Assembly (NCBI GenBank): GCA_963777695.1
Contig: CAVZRC010000003.1
Location: forward strand, 1,488,001 to 1,552,000
Reading direction: 5' to 3'
DNA length: 64,000 nucleotides
Source of the DNA: CAVZRC01 sp963777695
Lineage (GTDB): Bacteria; Planctomycetota; Planctomycetia; Isosphaerales; Isosphaeraceae
This document shows positions 48,944 to 58,259 of the stretch, piece by piece (position 1 is the first letter of the stretch; every line of letters starts with the position of its first letter). Both the position numbers and the translations under genes were made by a program. The notes beneath the pieces were generated by a model. The model did no database searches, was not told the origin of the DNA, and saw nothing but the letters and a program-made list of their open reading frames with translations.

Positions 48944-51900
48944 ATGCCACCTCGAGACGACGCCCTGCGCGACTTACTCTTCGGTCTGCTGGCGCTGCAA
49001 AATGGCATGATCGACCAGCCCCAGCTCGCCGCCGCCTTCGCCGCCTGGACCGCGTCGCCGGGGCGGGCGATGGCCGACCTGCTGGTCGAACAGGGTGCCC
49101 TGGCCCCGAGGCGCCGGGAGCTGCTCGAGGCGCTGGCGGCGGAGCACCTGGCGTGCCACGGCGGCGACCCCAGGACGAGCCTGGCGGCGCTCGACGTGGG
49201 CCTGGGCACTCGCGAGGGCCTCGCACGCGTCGCCTCGTCGATCCGCCGCGACCCATCCGGACGGTCCGCGGTCGTCTGCGGGGATGCCCTCGACCTGATC
49301 AACGACGTCGAACGGCTCCTCGCCGGTCACACCCGCACCAGTGTCGACGGCTTCGGCGACGTCCCGGGCGCGGGCGACCGCAGCACTGGCCTCCATGGCG
49401 ACGGCCGCGGCCCGGGCGACGTCAGCACCCTGCCCGCCGATGTCTCGGCCAACGCCAACAGCCTCCCCTCGGCCGACGGCTCGGCCGACGCCGGCCGTCG
49501 GTTCCGCATCCTGCGGCCGCACGCCCGCGGCGGGCTGGGGCAGGTGTTCGTCGCCCTCGACGCCGAGCTCAACCGCGAGGTGGCGCTGAAGCAGATCCTC
49601 GAGAAGCGCGCCGACGACCCGGCCAGCCGCGCCCGTTTCCTCCTCGAGGCCGAGGTCACCGGCGGGCTGGAGCACCCCGGGATCGTCCCGGTCTATGGCC
49701 TCGGCCACGACGCCGACGGCCGGCCGTTCTACGCCATGCGGTTCATCCGCGGCGATTCGTTCAAGGAGGCCGCCGATCAGTTCTTCGCCGACGAGTCGCT
49801 CAAGGCGGACGTCGGCCGGCGGTCGCTGGAGTTCCGCAAGCTGCTTCGCCGCCTCACCGACGTCTGCAACGCGATCGAGTACGCGCACAGCCGCGGCGTG
49901 TTGCACCGCGACATCAAGCCGGCGAATGTCATCGTCGGCAAGTACGGCGAGACCCTGGTCGTCGACTGGGGGCTGGCCAAGGCGGTCGGTCGGGTCGACC
50001 CGGCGGTGGACGCGGGCGAGCGGATGCTGCGGCCCTCCTCGGCCAGCGGCTCGGCCGAGACGCTGCCGGGCACCGCGATGGGGACCCCGGCGTACATGAG
50101 CCCCGAGCAGGCCGAGGGGGACCTGGAGCATCTGGGGCCGCGGTCCGACGTCTACAGCCTGGGCGCGACGCTCTACCACCTCCTCACCGGACTGCCGCCG
50201 GTGGCGGGGGAGATCGACGAGATGATGCGCGCCGTGCGGCGGGGCGAATTCCGGCCGCCGAGGCAGATCGACGCCTCCATCGACCCGGCGCTCGAGGCGA
50301 TCTGCCTCAAGGCGATGGCCCACCGGCCATCGGATCGGTACGCGTCGCCGCGGGCGCTGGCGGAGGACGTCGAGCGTTGGATGGCCGATGAGCCGGTTTC
50401 GGCCTGGCGGGAGCCATGGTCGCGTCGGGCCCGGCGGTGGGCGCGGCGGAACCGGACGCCGGTGGCGATGGCGTCGGTGGCGCTGGTGGCCGGGATGATC
50501 GGGCTGGTGGCGGTCCTGATCGTGCAGACCCGGGCCAAGGCGGACATCGAGCTGGCGCTGGGTCGCGAGACGCGGGCCAACGCGGCCCTGGGCGCCGCCA
50601 ACGAGGACCTGAGTCGCTCGAAAGCGGCCGTGCAGGCGCGGTACGAGCTGGCGTTGGAGGCGATCGGCACGTTCCACACGGGCGTGAGTGAAGACTTCCT
50701 GCTGAAGGAACCGCGGTTCAAGGACCTGCGCAACCGACTGTTGAGGTCGGCCGCGGGCTTCTACGAGAAGCTCGGCGCCATGCTGGGCCGCGAGACCGAC
50801 CTGGGCTCGCGTCGGGCGCTGGCCCGGGCGAACTTCGAGCTGGCCATGCTGACCGGGATGGTGGGGCGCACGACGGATGCGATGGCGGTGCACCGGTCGG
50901 TGCTGGCGGCGCGGCGGGCGATGGCGGCCGAGTCGTCGGCCGTCGCGGCGGATCAGGCCGAGGTCGGCCGCAGCCTGAGCGCCGTCGCCGGCCTCCTCGA
51001 ATCGGTCGGGGAGATCGACGAGGCAATGGCGTCGTACCGCGAGGCCGAGGCCCTGCTGGCCGGGCTCGCGGCGGAGTCCTCGGAGGCCCGGGCCACACTG
51101 GCCGGCTGCCGGTCGCGGATGGGCAGCCTGCTGGCCAAGACCGGCGAGCCCGGCCAGGCGCTGGCGGCCTTCCGCCTGGCCCGGTCCGACCAGGAGGCGC
51201 TGGCCGCGGCCGATGGGGCGACGAACGCGGCGCGGCTCGAGCTGGCCGACACGGTCAACGACATCGGCAACCTGTTCGTGCAGACGGGCCGGAAGGCCGA
51301 GGCCGAGGCCGAGTACCGCGCGGCCCTGAAGATCCGCCGCGAGCTGGACGAGGCCAATCCCGGCGTCGTCGGCTACCGCCTGCGACGGTCGCAGAGCCAC
51401 CGCAACCTCGCCATGCTGCTGGGCGACACCGGCCGGCCCGCGGAGGCCGAGGCCGAACACCGGGCGAGCCTGGCGATCCGCCAAAAACTGGTCGAGGAGA
51501 ACCCGGCCGTCGCCGGTTTCCGCGGAGGTCTGGCGGGCGGCCACGCCGGCCTCGGCGTCCATCTGGCGCAGACGGGCCGTCCGGAACCGGCGGAGGCCGA
51601 GTTCCGCGCGGCGATCGCGATCCTGCGGGAGCTGGCCGACGAGAACCCGACCGTGAACGCGATCCGGAGCAGCCTGTCGAACGCCCACCACGACCTCGCC
51701 TACCTCCTGTCGCAGACGGGCCGTCCGGAGCAGGCGGAGGCCGAGTTCCGCGCGGCGCTGGCGATCCAGCGGGAGCTGGCCGAGCGGCATCCCGCCGTCA
51801 CCGATTTCCGCCGCGACCTGGCGTTGACCCACGCCAACATCGGCGAGCTGCTCTCGCAGATGGGTCGGCCGGCGGAGGCGGAAGCCGAGTATCGCGAGGC

Positions 51901-52632
51901 CGTGGCGATCCAGCGGAAGTTGAGCGAGGAGAATCCGCTCAACGACGCAATCCGCAGCGACCTGGCGCAGAGCCACGACATCGTCGGCTTCCTGCTGAAC
52001 ACGACGGGGCGGCCGGCGGAGGCGGAGGCCCCCTACCGCGAATCCCTCGCGATCCGGCAGGAGCTGGTGAAGCGGGACCCCACGGTGACCGATTACCGGA
52101 ACGCCCTGGCCGGAGCCCACACCAACCTCGCCGACGTGGTCCGCTCGCTCGGCCGCCCGGCCGAGGCCCGCGATGGGTACGACCGGGCCATCGCCATCGG
52201 CGAGGCGCTGACGCGCGAGGTCCCCGAATCCAGCACATACCGCGGCCAACTGGCCTCCAGCCTCCGCCGTCGCGGACTGGCGCGGCGACAGCTCGGCGAC
52301 CCGGTCGGGGCGGCGGCCGACGCGAGGCGGCGCTCGCGACCTACGAGGCGATGGCGTCTCGCTCGGGCGAGGAGTGGTACGAGACGGCCGGCTCCCATGC
52401 CGCGCTGTCGGTCCTGGCCGGCTCGGCCGGGTCGGGCGTGTCGGCCGGGGAGGGGCCGGCCGAGGCCGACCAGGCGATGGACCGGCTCCGCCGGGCCGTC
52501 GCGATGGGCTACCGCAACTTCGACGCCTTGCGCACCGAGGCGGCCCTGGACCCGCTCCGCGATCGGGACGACTTCCGAGGGCTGATGATGGACCTGGCGA
52601 TGCCGGTCGAGCCGTTCGCACCGGCTCCCTGA
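48944..52632 (+). CDS. Membrane-anchored Ser/Thr protein kinase with TPR repeats (one frameshift)
   Basis: About 1,229 residues. Start MPPRDDALRDLLFGLLALQN chosen because upstream residues lack family features. A short N-terminal helical module leads to a Hanks-type kinase: glycine loop RPHARGGLGQVFVAL, Lys in REVALKQIL, catalytic loop HRDIKPANVIV, DWG instead of DFG in VVDWGLAKAV, activation end GTPAYMSPEQAEG. A membrane helix (VAMASVALVAGMIGLVAVLI) separates it from an extracytoplasmic array of TPRs, about eight units of the SQTGRPEQAEAEFRAALAIQ type. A frameshift near 52325 precedes the last about 95 residues, ending ALDPLRDRDDFRGLMMDLAM. This receptor-kinase layout is common in planctomycetes; the signal is unknown. 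Confidence 0.88.
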
Positions 52633-52782
52633 ACAGGACGGGCCTCATGGGACAGACTACCTGGACCGCCGATCGGAGAGCTTCTCGCCCGCGTTAACAA
52701 CCGGTATAACCGGATGGGACGTTACACGATCGGGTAGCGCGCGTCCGACGCCAACCCGCTCCCACCGCGAGGAATCGAGCCC

Positions 52783-53691
52783 ATGGCCACGAGCACGGCG
52801 ACCGCATCGGCACCGACGACACCTCAAGACGGCGGAGAAGGCCCATTCGCGCCGATCCCGCGCCGTCCGCTCGGCCGCACGGGCCACGAGGTGACGCAAT
52901 TCGCCCTGGGCGGCGAGGGGGTGCTGCGCACTCACGGCCGCATGGCCGAGGCCGTCGCGGTCATCCACCGGGCGCTCGACCAGGGCGTCAATTACTGCGA
53001 CACGGCGCCGGCCTACGCGGGGAGCCTCGACTATTACGGCGCCGCGCTGGGCGAGCGTCGCCGCGACGTCTTCCTCGCCTCGAAGACGCACGACCGCACC
53101 CGCGACGGCTCGCTCCGCCTGCTCGATGAGAGCCTCCGACGGCTGCGCACCGATCACCTCGACCTCTGGCAGCTCCACGACCTGCGCACGCCCGGCGACC
53201 TCCGCGCGATCTTCGGCCGCGGCGGGGCGCTCGAGGCCCTCGTCCAGGCCCGCGAGGAGGGACTCGTCCGATTCCTCGGCCTCACGGGCCATCAAGACCC
53301 GGAGATCCTCCTCGAGGCGATGGGCCGGTTCGACTTCGATACGGTGCTCATGGCCCTCAACGGTGCCGATATCCACCGCCTACCGTTCGCCAAGACGGTG
53401 CTCGTCGAGGCGGTGCGCAAGGGGATGGGCGTCATCGGCATGAAGGTCTACGCCGCCGGTAATCTGGTCCGAGCCGGCGTCCATGGGCTGGCGCCGGCCG
53501 AGGCCATGGGGTATGTCCTCAGCCTGCCGGGGGTATCGACCGTCGTGATCGGCTGCTCCAGTCCGGAAGAGGTTGACGAGAACGCGCAGATCGCCCGCGC
53601 CTTCCGCCCGTTCGATGCGCCGACGCTGAACGCACTCGAACAGCGCACCGAGCGGTATGCCGGCGCCTTCACCTCTTACAAGCGGCCCTGA
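52783..53691 (+). CDS. Aldo/keto reductase
   Basis: 302 residues, intact. Opens RRPLGRTGHEVTQFALGGEG. The catalytic tetrad is visible: Asp in NYCDTAPAYAG, Tyr in the same loop, Lys in FLASKTHDRT, His in LDLWQLHDLR. The NADPH-binding C-terminal part (LPGVSTVVIGCSSPEEVDEN) is present. It reduces aldehydes or ketones with NADPH; substrate not predictable. 150 bases after the kinase gene; probably an independent unit. Confidence 0.93.
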   Translation: MATSTATASAPTTPQDGGEGPFAPIPRRPLGRTGHEVTQFALGGEGVLRTHGRMAEAVAVIHRALDQGVNYCDTAPAYAGSLDYYGAALGERRRDVFLASKTHDRTRDGSLRLLDESLRRLRTDHLDLWQLHDLRTPGDLRAIFGRGGALEALVQAREEGLVRFLGLTGHQDPEILLEAMGRFDFDTVLMALNGADIHRLPFAKTVLVEAVRKGMGVIGMKVYAAGNLVRAGVHGLAPAEAMGYVLSLPGVSTVVIGCSSPEEVDENAQIARAFRPFDAPTLNALEQRTERYAGAFTSYKRP

Positions 53692-53909
53692 CCCGAGGTC
53701 GATCAACAAGAGCAAGACTTGCTTTGTTTCGATCCAGGGGCTGACGCTACCTGGCTATGTGCGATCGCCCCTCTGGGGCTCTTGGGTTTGACTGGGCCCG
53801 GATTCCGCCGAAGAATCGAGCGAGAGGTCCAGGCGCGTTCGCCCGGCCATCCGACGTCGTCAGGGATACGAGTATGAGTCAAGTCAAGCGGTCGAGACGT
53901 TGACGCTCG

Positions 53910-55754
53910 TTGGTCGCCATCCTTGTCGCCCTGGGGGCCGGCGCGGTGGGAGTACTGGGGTTGAGGCACCGACTCGACCCGGATCCGCTGGCATCGGCCG
54001 AGTCCGCCTACCGGCATGGCGACTGGGAGAGCGTCGATCGCCTGGCGTCCGCTCGGCTGAAGTCCAGCCCGGGGATCGTCGGGCGCTGCGATTGGTGGCG
54101 CGCGCGTCCGCGCGGCTGGGGCGCGACATGTCGGCCCGTCGCCTCTACGCCCGACTCGGCGGCGGGCCGGCGATGGAGCCGGAGGACTTCTGGCTCTTCG
54201 GCCGGATCATCGATCGACTGGGCGACCGCGACACGGCCCGCGATTGCTGGCTCGAAGGGCTACGCCTCGACCCGGAGCATGCCGAGTTGATGCGCGAGAT
54301 CGTCCTCGACCGGCTCGATACGGGCAAGCCGATCCAGGCCGCCCGGTTCGCCCGGAGGCTGGCCGCCCGGCCCGGCTGGCAGGCGCGCGGGGACATCCTG
54401 CTCGGGACCGCTCTGGCCGCGGACGACGATCTCCGCGGGGCGGCCGAGTCCTGGATCCGGGCCCTTGCGATCGACCCGTTGACGGCCCGAGAGGACGCCG
54501 GACTTTACAACGCCCTGGCAAGGGCCTGGCTGCGGATCGGCGAGCCCTCCCGGGCCAGGGAGGTGCTCCGGGCGAGCGGGATCTCGACGGATGACCCGGA
54601 GGCCGGCTGGCTCCTGGGCCGATCGTTTCTGCAAGAGCAATCGAGTGTCGAGGCCGAGGGGATGCTGGCGGCGAGCCGACGATATCGCGACGCCCATCCC
54701 CTGGAGCCCGAGCCCGCGCCTATGTGGGCTCGGCGCGATGCCGCGAGTGCCACGTCGCGAACTCGGACCTGGTCGCGCGGGAGCCGGCATTCCCGGACGT
54801 TTCAGCGGTCGCCCGAGATCCAGATTCGATCGCTGCCCGATCATCCGATCGCCGACCCCGGCGCCCGGCCGTCCGGCACGCGATCCGTCGCGAGGGGCAT
54901 GAACTCCACTTCGAGACACGGCAAGGCGACCGGATCGCCGCCGCCGTGGTGGCCTATGCGTTCGGTTCGGGAGATCGCGGCATGACCCTCGTCGGCCCCG
55001 ACGATCGCGGGCGGGCCCGGGAGCTACGCCTCTCGCTCTATGAGGGAGAGACCCTCTGGGACGTCACCACGGGCCAGACCTCGCCCCCCGGGGGCAACTC
55101 CGACCATCTCGGCCATATCCTCGCCGACGACGAGCTGCGGAGCTGCTTCTACTGCCACACCACGGTCGCCCGGTCGGCTCGCGATCGGGTCGGGCCCGAG
55201 TCGGCCGATCCCGGGATCGGTTGCGAGCGCTGTCACGGGCCGGGCGGCCACCACCTCGCCGCAATCTCGCTCGGTCTCCCGGACCTCGCCATCGCCCGGC
55301 CCCGCCCCGGCTCGGTGCCCAGGTCGTGGCCCTCTGCGGCCAATGCCACAGCCCGCTCGGGATGAAGGTCGCCCCGACCGATCCGCTCGCCCCGAGGTTC
55401 CCCGCGGCGGGCCTCACCTGGAGCCGCTGTTATATCGAGAGCCGGGCCGCGATCGATTGCTTGAGCTGTCATGACCCCCACCGCGACGCCGAGACCTCGC
55501 GGGCCGATTACGAGCGGAAGTGCCTCGAATGCCACTCCGGTCGCCCGGACACTCGACAGAGCGGGGGAATCGCCTCCTCATCCTCATCATCATCGTCGCC
55601 GCCCCGCGTGGCCGCATGCCCCATCGAGCCGACCCGCGGCTGCATCGATTGCCACATGCCCTCGGCGGAAAAAGTCATCTCTCATACAAAATTTACAGAT
55701 CATTACATTCGTGTTCGCCGCGACAAGACCCCACGTGATCGCGCCGGCGAATGA
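53910..55754 (+). CDS. Heptahaem c-type cytochrome with N-terminal TPRs (three frameshifts)
   Basis: A membrane helix (LVAILVALGAGAVGVLGL) is followed by TPR-like repeats (DPEHAELMREIVLDRLDTGK, AAESWIRALAIDPLTARE), then seven haem motifs: CRECH, CFYCH, CERCH, CGQCH, CLSCH, CLECH, CIDCH. Frameshifts near 54080, 54725 and 55310 split it. The start is unsettled: an ATG at 53874 (MSQVKRSRR) is in frame with the helix but a TGA follows after nine codons, so either TTG at 53910 is used or the TGA is an error. It is the counterpart of the cytochrome at 12961-14954, with TPRs before rather than after the haems. Confidence 0.75.
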
Positions 55755-56639
55755 TGGGCCGTGATGTCATCGAGTCGGGCGAGCCTATCATGAACTCCAG
55801 ACGCGAGATAATGATGGGGATTCCCCGGTGATCCGCGGCATGCACGCCCCGGTTCGTTCCGTATTCTCCGACACTTCCCGAGGCAGTAGGCGAGGGCTCT
55901 CCGGCACACGTCCGCAAGAAATCGCGAGCCCGATCACGCCTCAAATGGAGAGAACGGCACACGTTTCCCTTGACTGGGCGAATCGATCTCCTAAGAATTT
56001 CATTGCTGCCCGATGTGATCGCCTGAGTTTTGCCCCGGCTCACCGTTCGCGGGGCCGTCAAGATGACTGGATCTCGTATTTTTCGAGACTTTTCGCCGAA
56101 GACCACCGCGTGACCACGGTCGTGAGACCGTGGTTCGGATGGGGGACCTCCAACCTCGCGCCTGAGTGCGATCTTCGCTCCGGATCGGGCTGACGCCCGA
56201 GGTTGGAGGACGCTCGTCCCGTCCGAACCACGGTCTCACGACCGTGGTCACGGGCTCGGTCTCGCATCGTAGGGTCGTGTTCGGCGAGGAGTGTCCAAAT
56301 CCTTCCGGGTCGTACGGTCGGTCTACGGGATCGCCTGGAAAGCTGCATACCGACATCATCCGGCCGTTAGGTCGGGCCGAATCGCGAGATCCGGCGCCAT
56401 CCGCCCGAAGTTGGCAAGGAATATGCACGAAGGAATTCGGAGTGCGATGGGCTGAATGTGCCCAGGTCGCTCGACCCATCAGCGATCGGACATTTTCAGA
56501 CATTGGCTGACGAGTACGCCGGCCACGCCCATCGATGATGAGAACTTTTGCGGTTGAGGCTGGGCGGTGCGATCCGGGTATCGGATCGGCCCGGTCGCTC
56601 CCGTCGGCTTTCCTTTTCCCTGATCGGACGAGGTGATCG
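55755..56639. other. Intergenic region with one long palindrome
   Basis: 885 bases without a supported gene. It holds the inverted repeat at 56110-56251. Short frames on both strands are Arg/Ser-rich shadows. The lipoprotein promoter should lie near its right end. Confidence 0.5.
56110..56251. repeat. Long palindromic element
   Basis: 142 bases. Outer arms GTGACCACGGTCGTGAGACC, then GTGGTTCGGA, are matched by their complement ending at 56251. Inner arms ACCTCCAACCTCG and CGAGGTTGGAGG also pair. It would fold into one extended hairpin. It resembles M1-M3 in layout but not in tip sequence; no TTA flank. Confidence 0.75.
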
Positions 56640-56867
56640 ATGCATGAACGTCGTTTCTCCCGGCGGACTTGCCTGGCCCTGGCCCCGGCGATGCTGTTCG
56701 GCTTGCCGCTTACGCTGGCCGGATGCGGCGGGAGCGAGAGCTCCGGGTCGCAGACCTCTACTGCGGACTTCAAGGAAACGCACAAGGATTCGATGAACGA
56801 GTATTTGAAGACGAAGCACCAGACGCAGAACGTGGGCGGGAGAGGGGGTAGGGGGTACAGGAGGTGA
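56640..56867 (+). CDS. Small lipoprotein upstream of the DUF1559 gene
   Basis: 75 residues. Signal peptide LALAPAMLFGLPLTLAGC with a lipobox Cys, then a short polar tail (ADFKETHKDSMNEYLKTKHQ) ending Gly/Arg-rich. Such small lipoproteins commonly precede DUF1559 genes in planctomycetes. Function unknown. The tail beyond NVGG may be altered. Confidence 0.65.
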   Translation: MHERRFSRRTCLALAPAMLFGLPLTLAGCGGSESSGSQTSTADFKETHKDSMNEYLKTKHQTQNVGGRGGRGYRR

Positions 56868-57019
56868 TCCGACCGCGAGATCCCGGGCCAGAGGGCACCA
56901 TCCTCTTCGATGGAAATGGGCCGGGACTCTCGCACATTCCGAGGTCTTTCGGACGAGGGACTTCGTGGCCTCATGAGAATCACATCGATCGATCACATTT
57001 TCTGCGGGAGGTCGTGATT

Positions 57020-58174
57020 ATGAATTTGCGCGCGAGGGCTCGGGGCTTCACGCTGATCGAGCTGCTGGTCGTCATCGCCATCATCGCCGTCCTGATCGCC
57101 CTGCTCCTGCCGGCCGTGCAGGCGGCACGCGAGGCCGCACGGCGATCCCAGTGCACGAACAATCTCAAGCAGATCGGCCTGGGGTTGCACAACTATCACT
57201 CGTCGAACAACGTCTTCCCGCCGGGGAGCTCGGCCACGTTCAACACAATGACCCCCGGCTGCATGAGCTGGAGTGGCTGGAGCGCCCAGGCGATGATGCT
57301 CAGCTTCCTCGAGCAGGCGCCGGCGTACAATGCGATCAATTTCATGATCGACCCGATCAACAACCCGCAGCAGTACAACCAGACCGTGACTTATATGAAG
57401 ATCGGCATCTTCCTCTGCCCGTCCGACCCGAACGCCGGCACGACGGTCGGCGCATCCCAATACCAGTGCGTGAACAACTATTATGCCAGCGTGGGAACGA
57501 CGACGACGTCGTACAACCTGACCGACACGGCCTCCGGCCAGTTCATGGGGCCGAATAACGGCAGCACGATCCAGACGTGCAACGGCGGCCAGGGGAGCTC
57601 GGGCCTGTTCTTCTTCGCGACGTCCTACGGCATCCAGTCGGTCACCGACGGGACTTCGAACACGGTGGCCTTCGCCGAGGGCCTGGTCGGCACCAACCAG
57701 TACTCCCGCGTCCCGTATAGCACCGGGGTGAACATCGCCGGTGCCAACGGATACTACAACGTCTGGCAGTCGCTCACGACCGTGCCGGCGGTCCCGCCGG
57801 GTACCATCATGGGCGGGATCCTCTCGCAGTGCAACGCGGCCTTCGCGACGGCCACGTCCGGGAACGGACTCCAGACCGACGAGGGCGAGACCTGGGCCTG
57901 GGGCGCCGAGGCCATGTCGATGTTCAACACGATCGTCCCGCCCAGCTCGACGCAATTCCAGTGGCGGGCTTGCCGGTACGGCTGCAACACCTGCGGCGTG
58001 GTGTCGGCGGACCACTCGAACATCACCAACTCCAACAGTTATCACCCCGGGGGTGCCAACGTCATGATGGCCGACGGGCACGTCCAGTTCGTCAAGGGCA
58101 CGGCCTCGATGCAGGTCTGGTGGTCACTGGGGACCCGCGCCGGCGGCGAGGTGATCAGCTCGGATGCGTATTGA
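57020..58174 (+). CDS. DUF1559 family pilin-like protein
   Basis: 384 residues. The start MNLRARARGFTLIELLVVIA is a type IV pilin/pseudopilin prepilin peptidase site (cleavage after Gly, FTLIE) with a hydrophobic helix IAVLIALLLPAVQAAREAAR. DUF1559 features follow: RRSQCTNNLKQIGLGLHNYH, FPPGSS, and the C-terminal H-x-G end SYHPGGANVMMADGHVQFVK. Planctomycete genomes encode many such proteins, presumed to be exported pseudopilin-like surface components. Intact. Confidence 0.95.
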   Translation: MNLRARARGFTLIELLVVIAIIAVLIALLLPAVQAAREAARRSQCTNNLKQIGLGLHNYHSSNNVFPPGSSATFNTMTPGCMSWSGWSAQAMMLSFLEQAPAYNAINFMIDPINNPQQYNQTVTYMKIGIFLCPSDPNAGTTVGASQYQCVNNYYASVGTTTTSYNLTDTASGQFMGPNNGSTIQTCNGGQGSSGLFFFATSYGIQSVTDGTSNTVAFAEGLVGTNQYSRVPYSTGVNIAGANGYYNVWQSLTTVPAVPPGTIMGGILSQCNAAFATATSGNGLQTDEGETWAWGAEAMSMFNTIVPPSSTQFQWRACRYGCNTCGVVSADHSNITNSNSYHPGGANVMMADGHVQFVKGTASMQVWWSLGTRAGGEVISSDAY

Positions 58175-58202
58175 TGGCTTCGAGTCGTACGGTGATGATC
58201 GT

Positions 58203-58230
58203 GATGGCCCCGCCCCGCGGCGGGGCCATC
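58203..58230. terminator. GC-rich hairpin between the DUF1559 and UnbV genes
   Basis: A near-perfect palindrome, GATGGCCCCGCC-CCGC-GGCGGGGCCATC, 28 bases after the DUF1559 stop. No T-run follows, so it may be a weak terminator or RNA-stabilising hairpin. Confidence 0.5.
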
Positions 58231-58259
58231 GCATGCGCGTCCCTCTCGGCGGATGAGAC

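Noticed and set aside
48974..52648. Long minus-strand open frame opposite the kinase-TPR gene
   Set aside because: It is a GC-skewed shadow of the kinase codons with no recognisable domain. The plus strand has a full kinase and TPR array.
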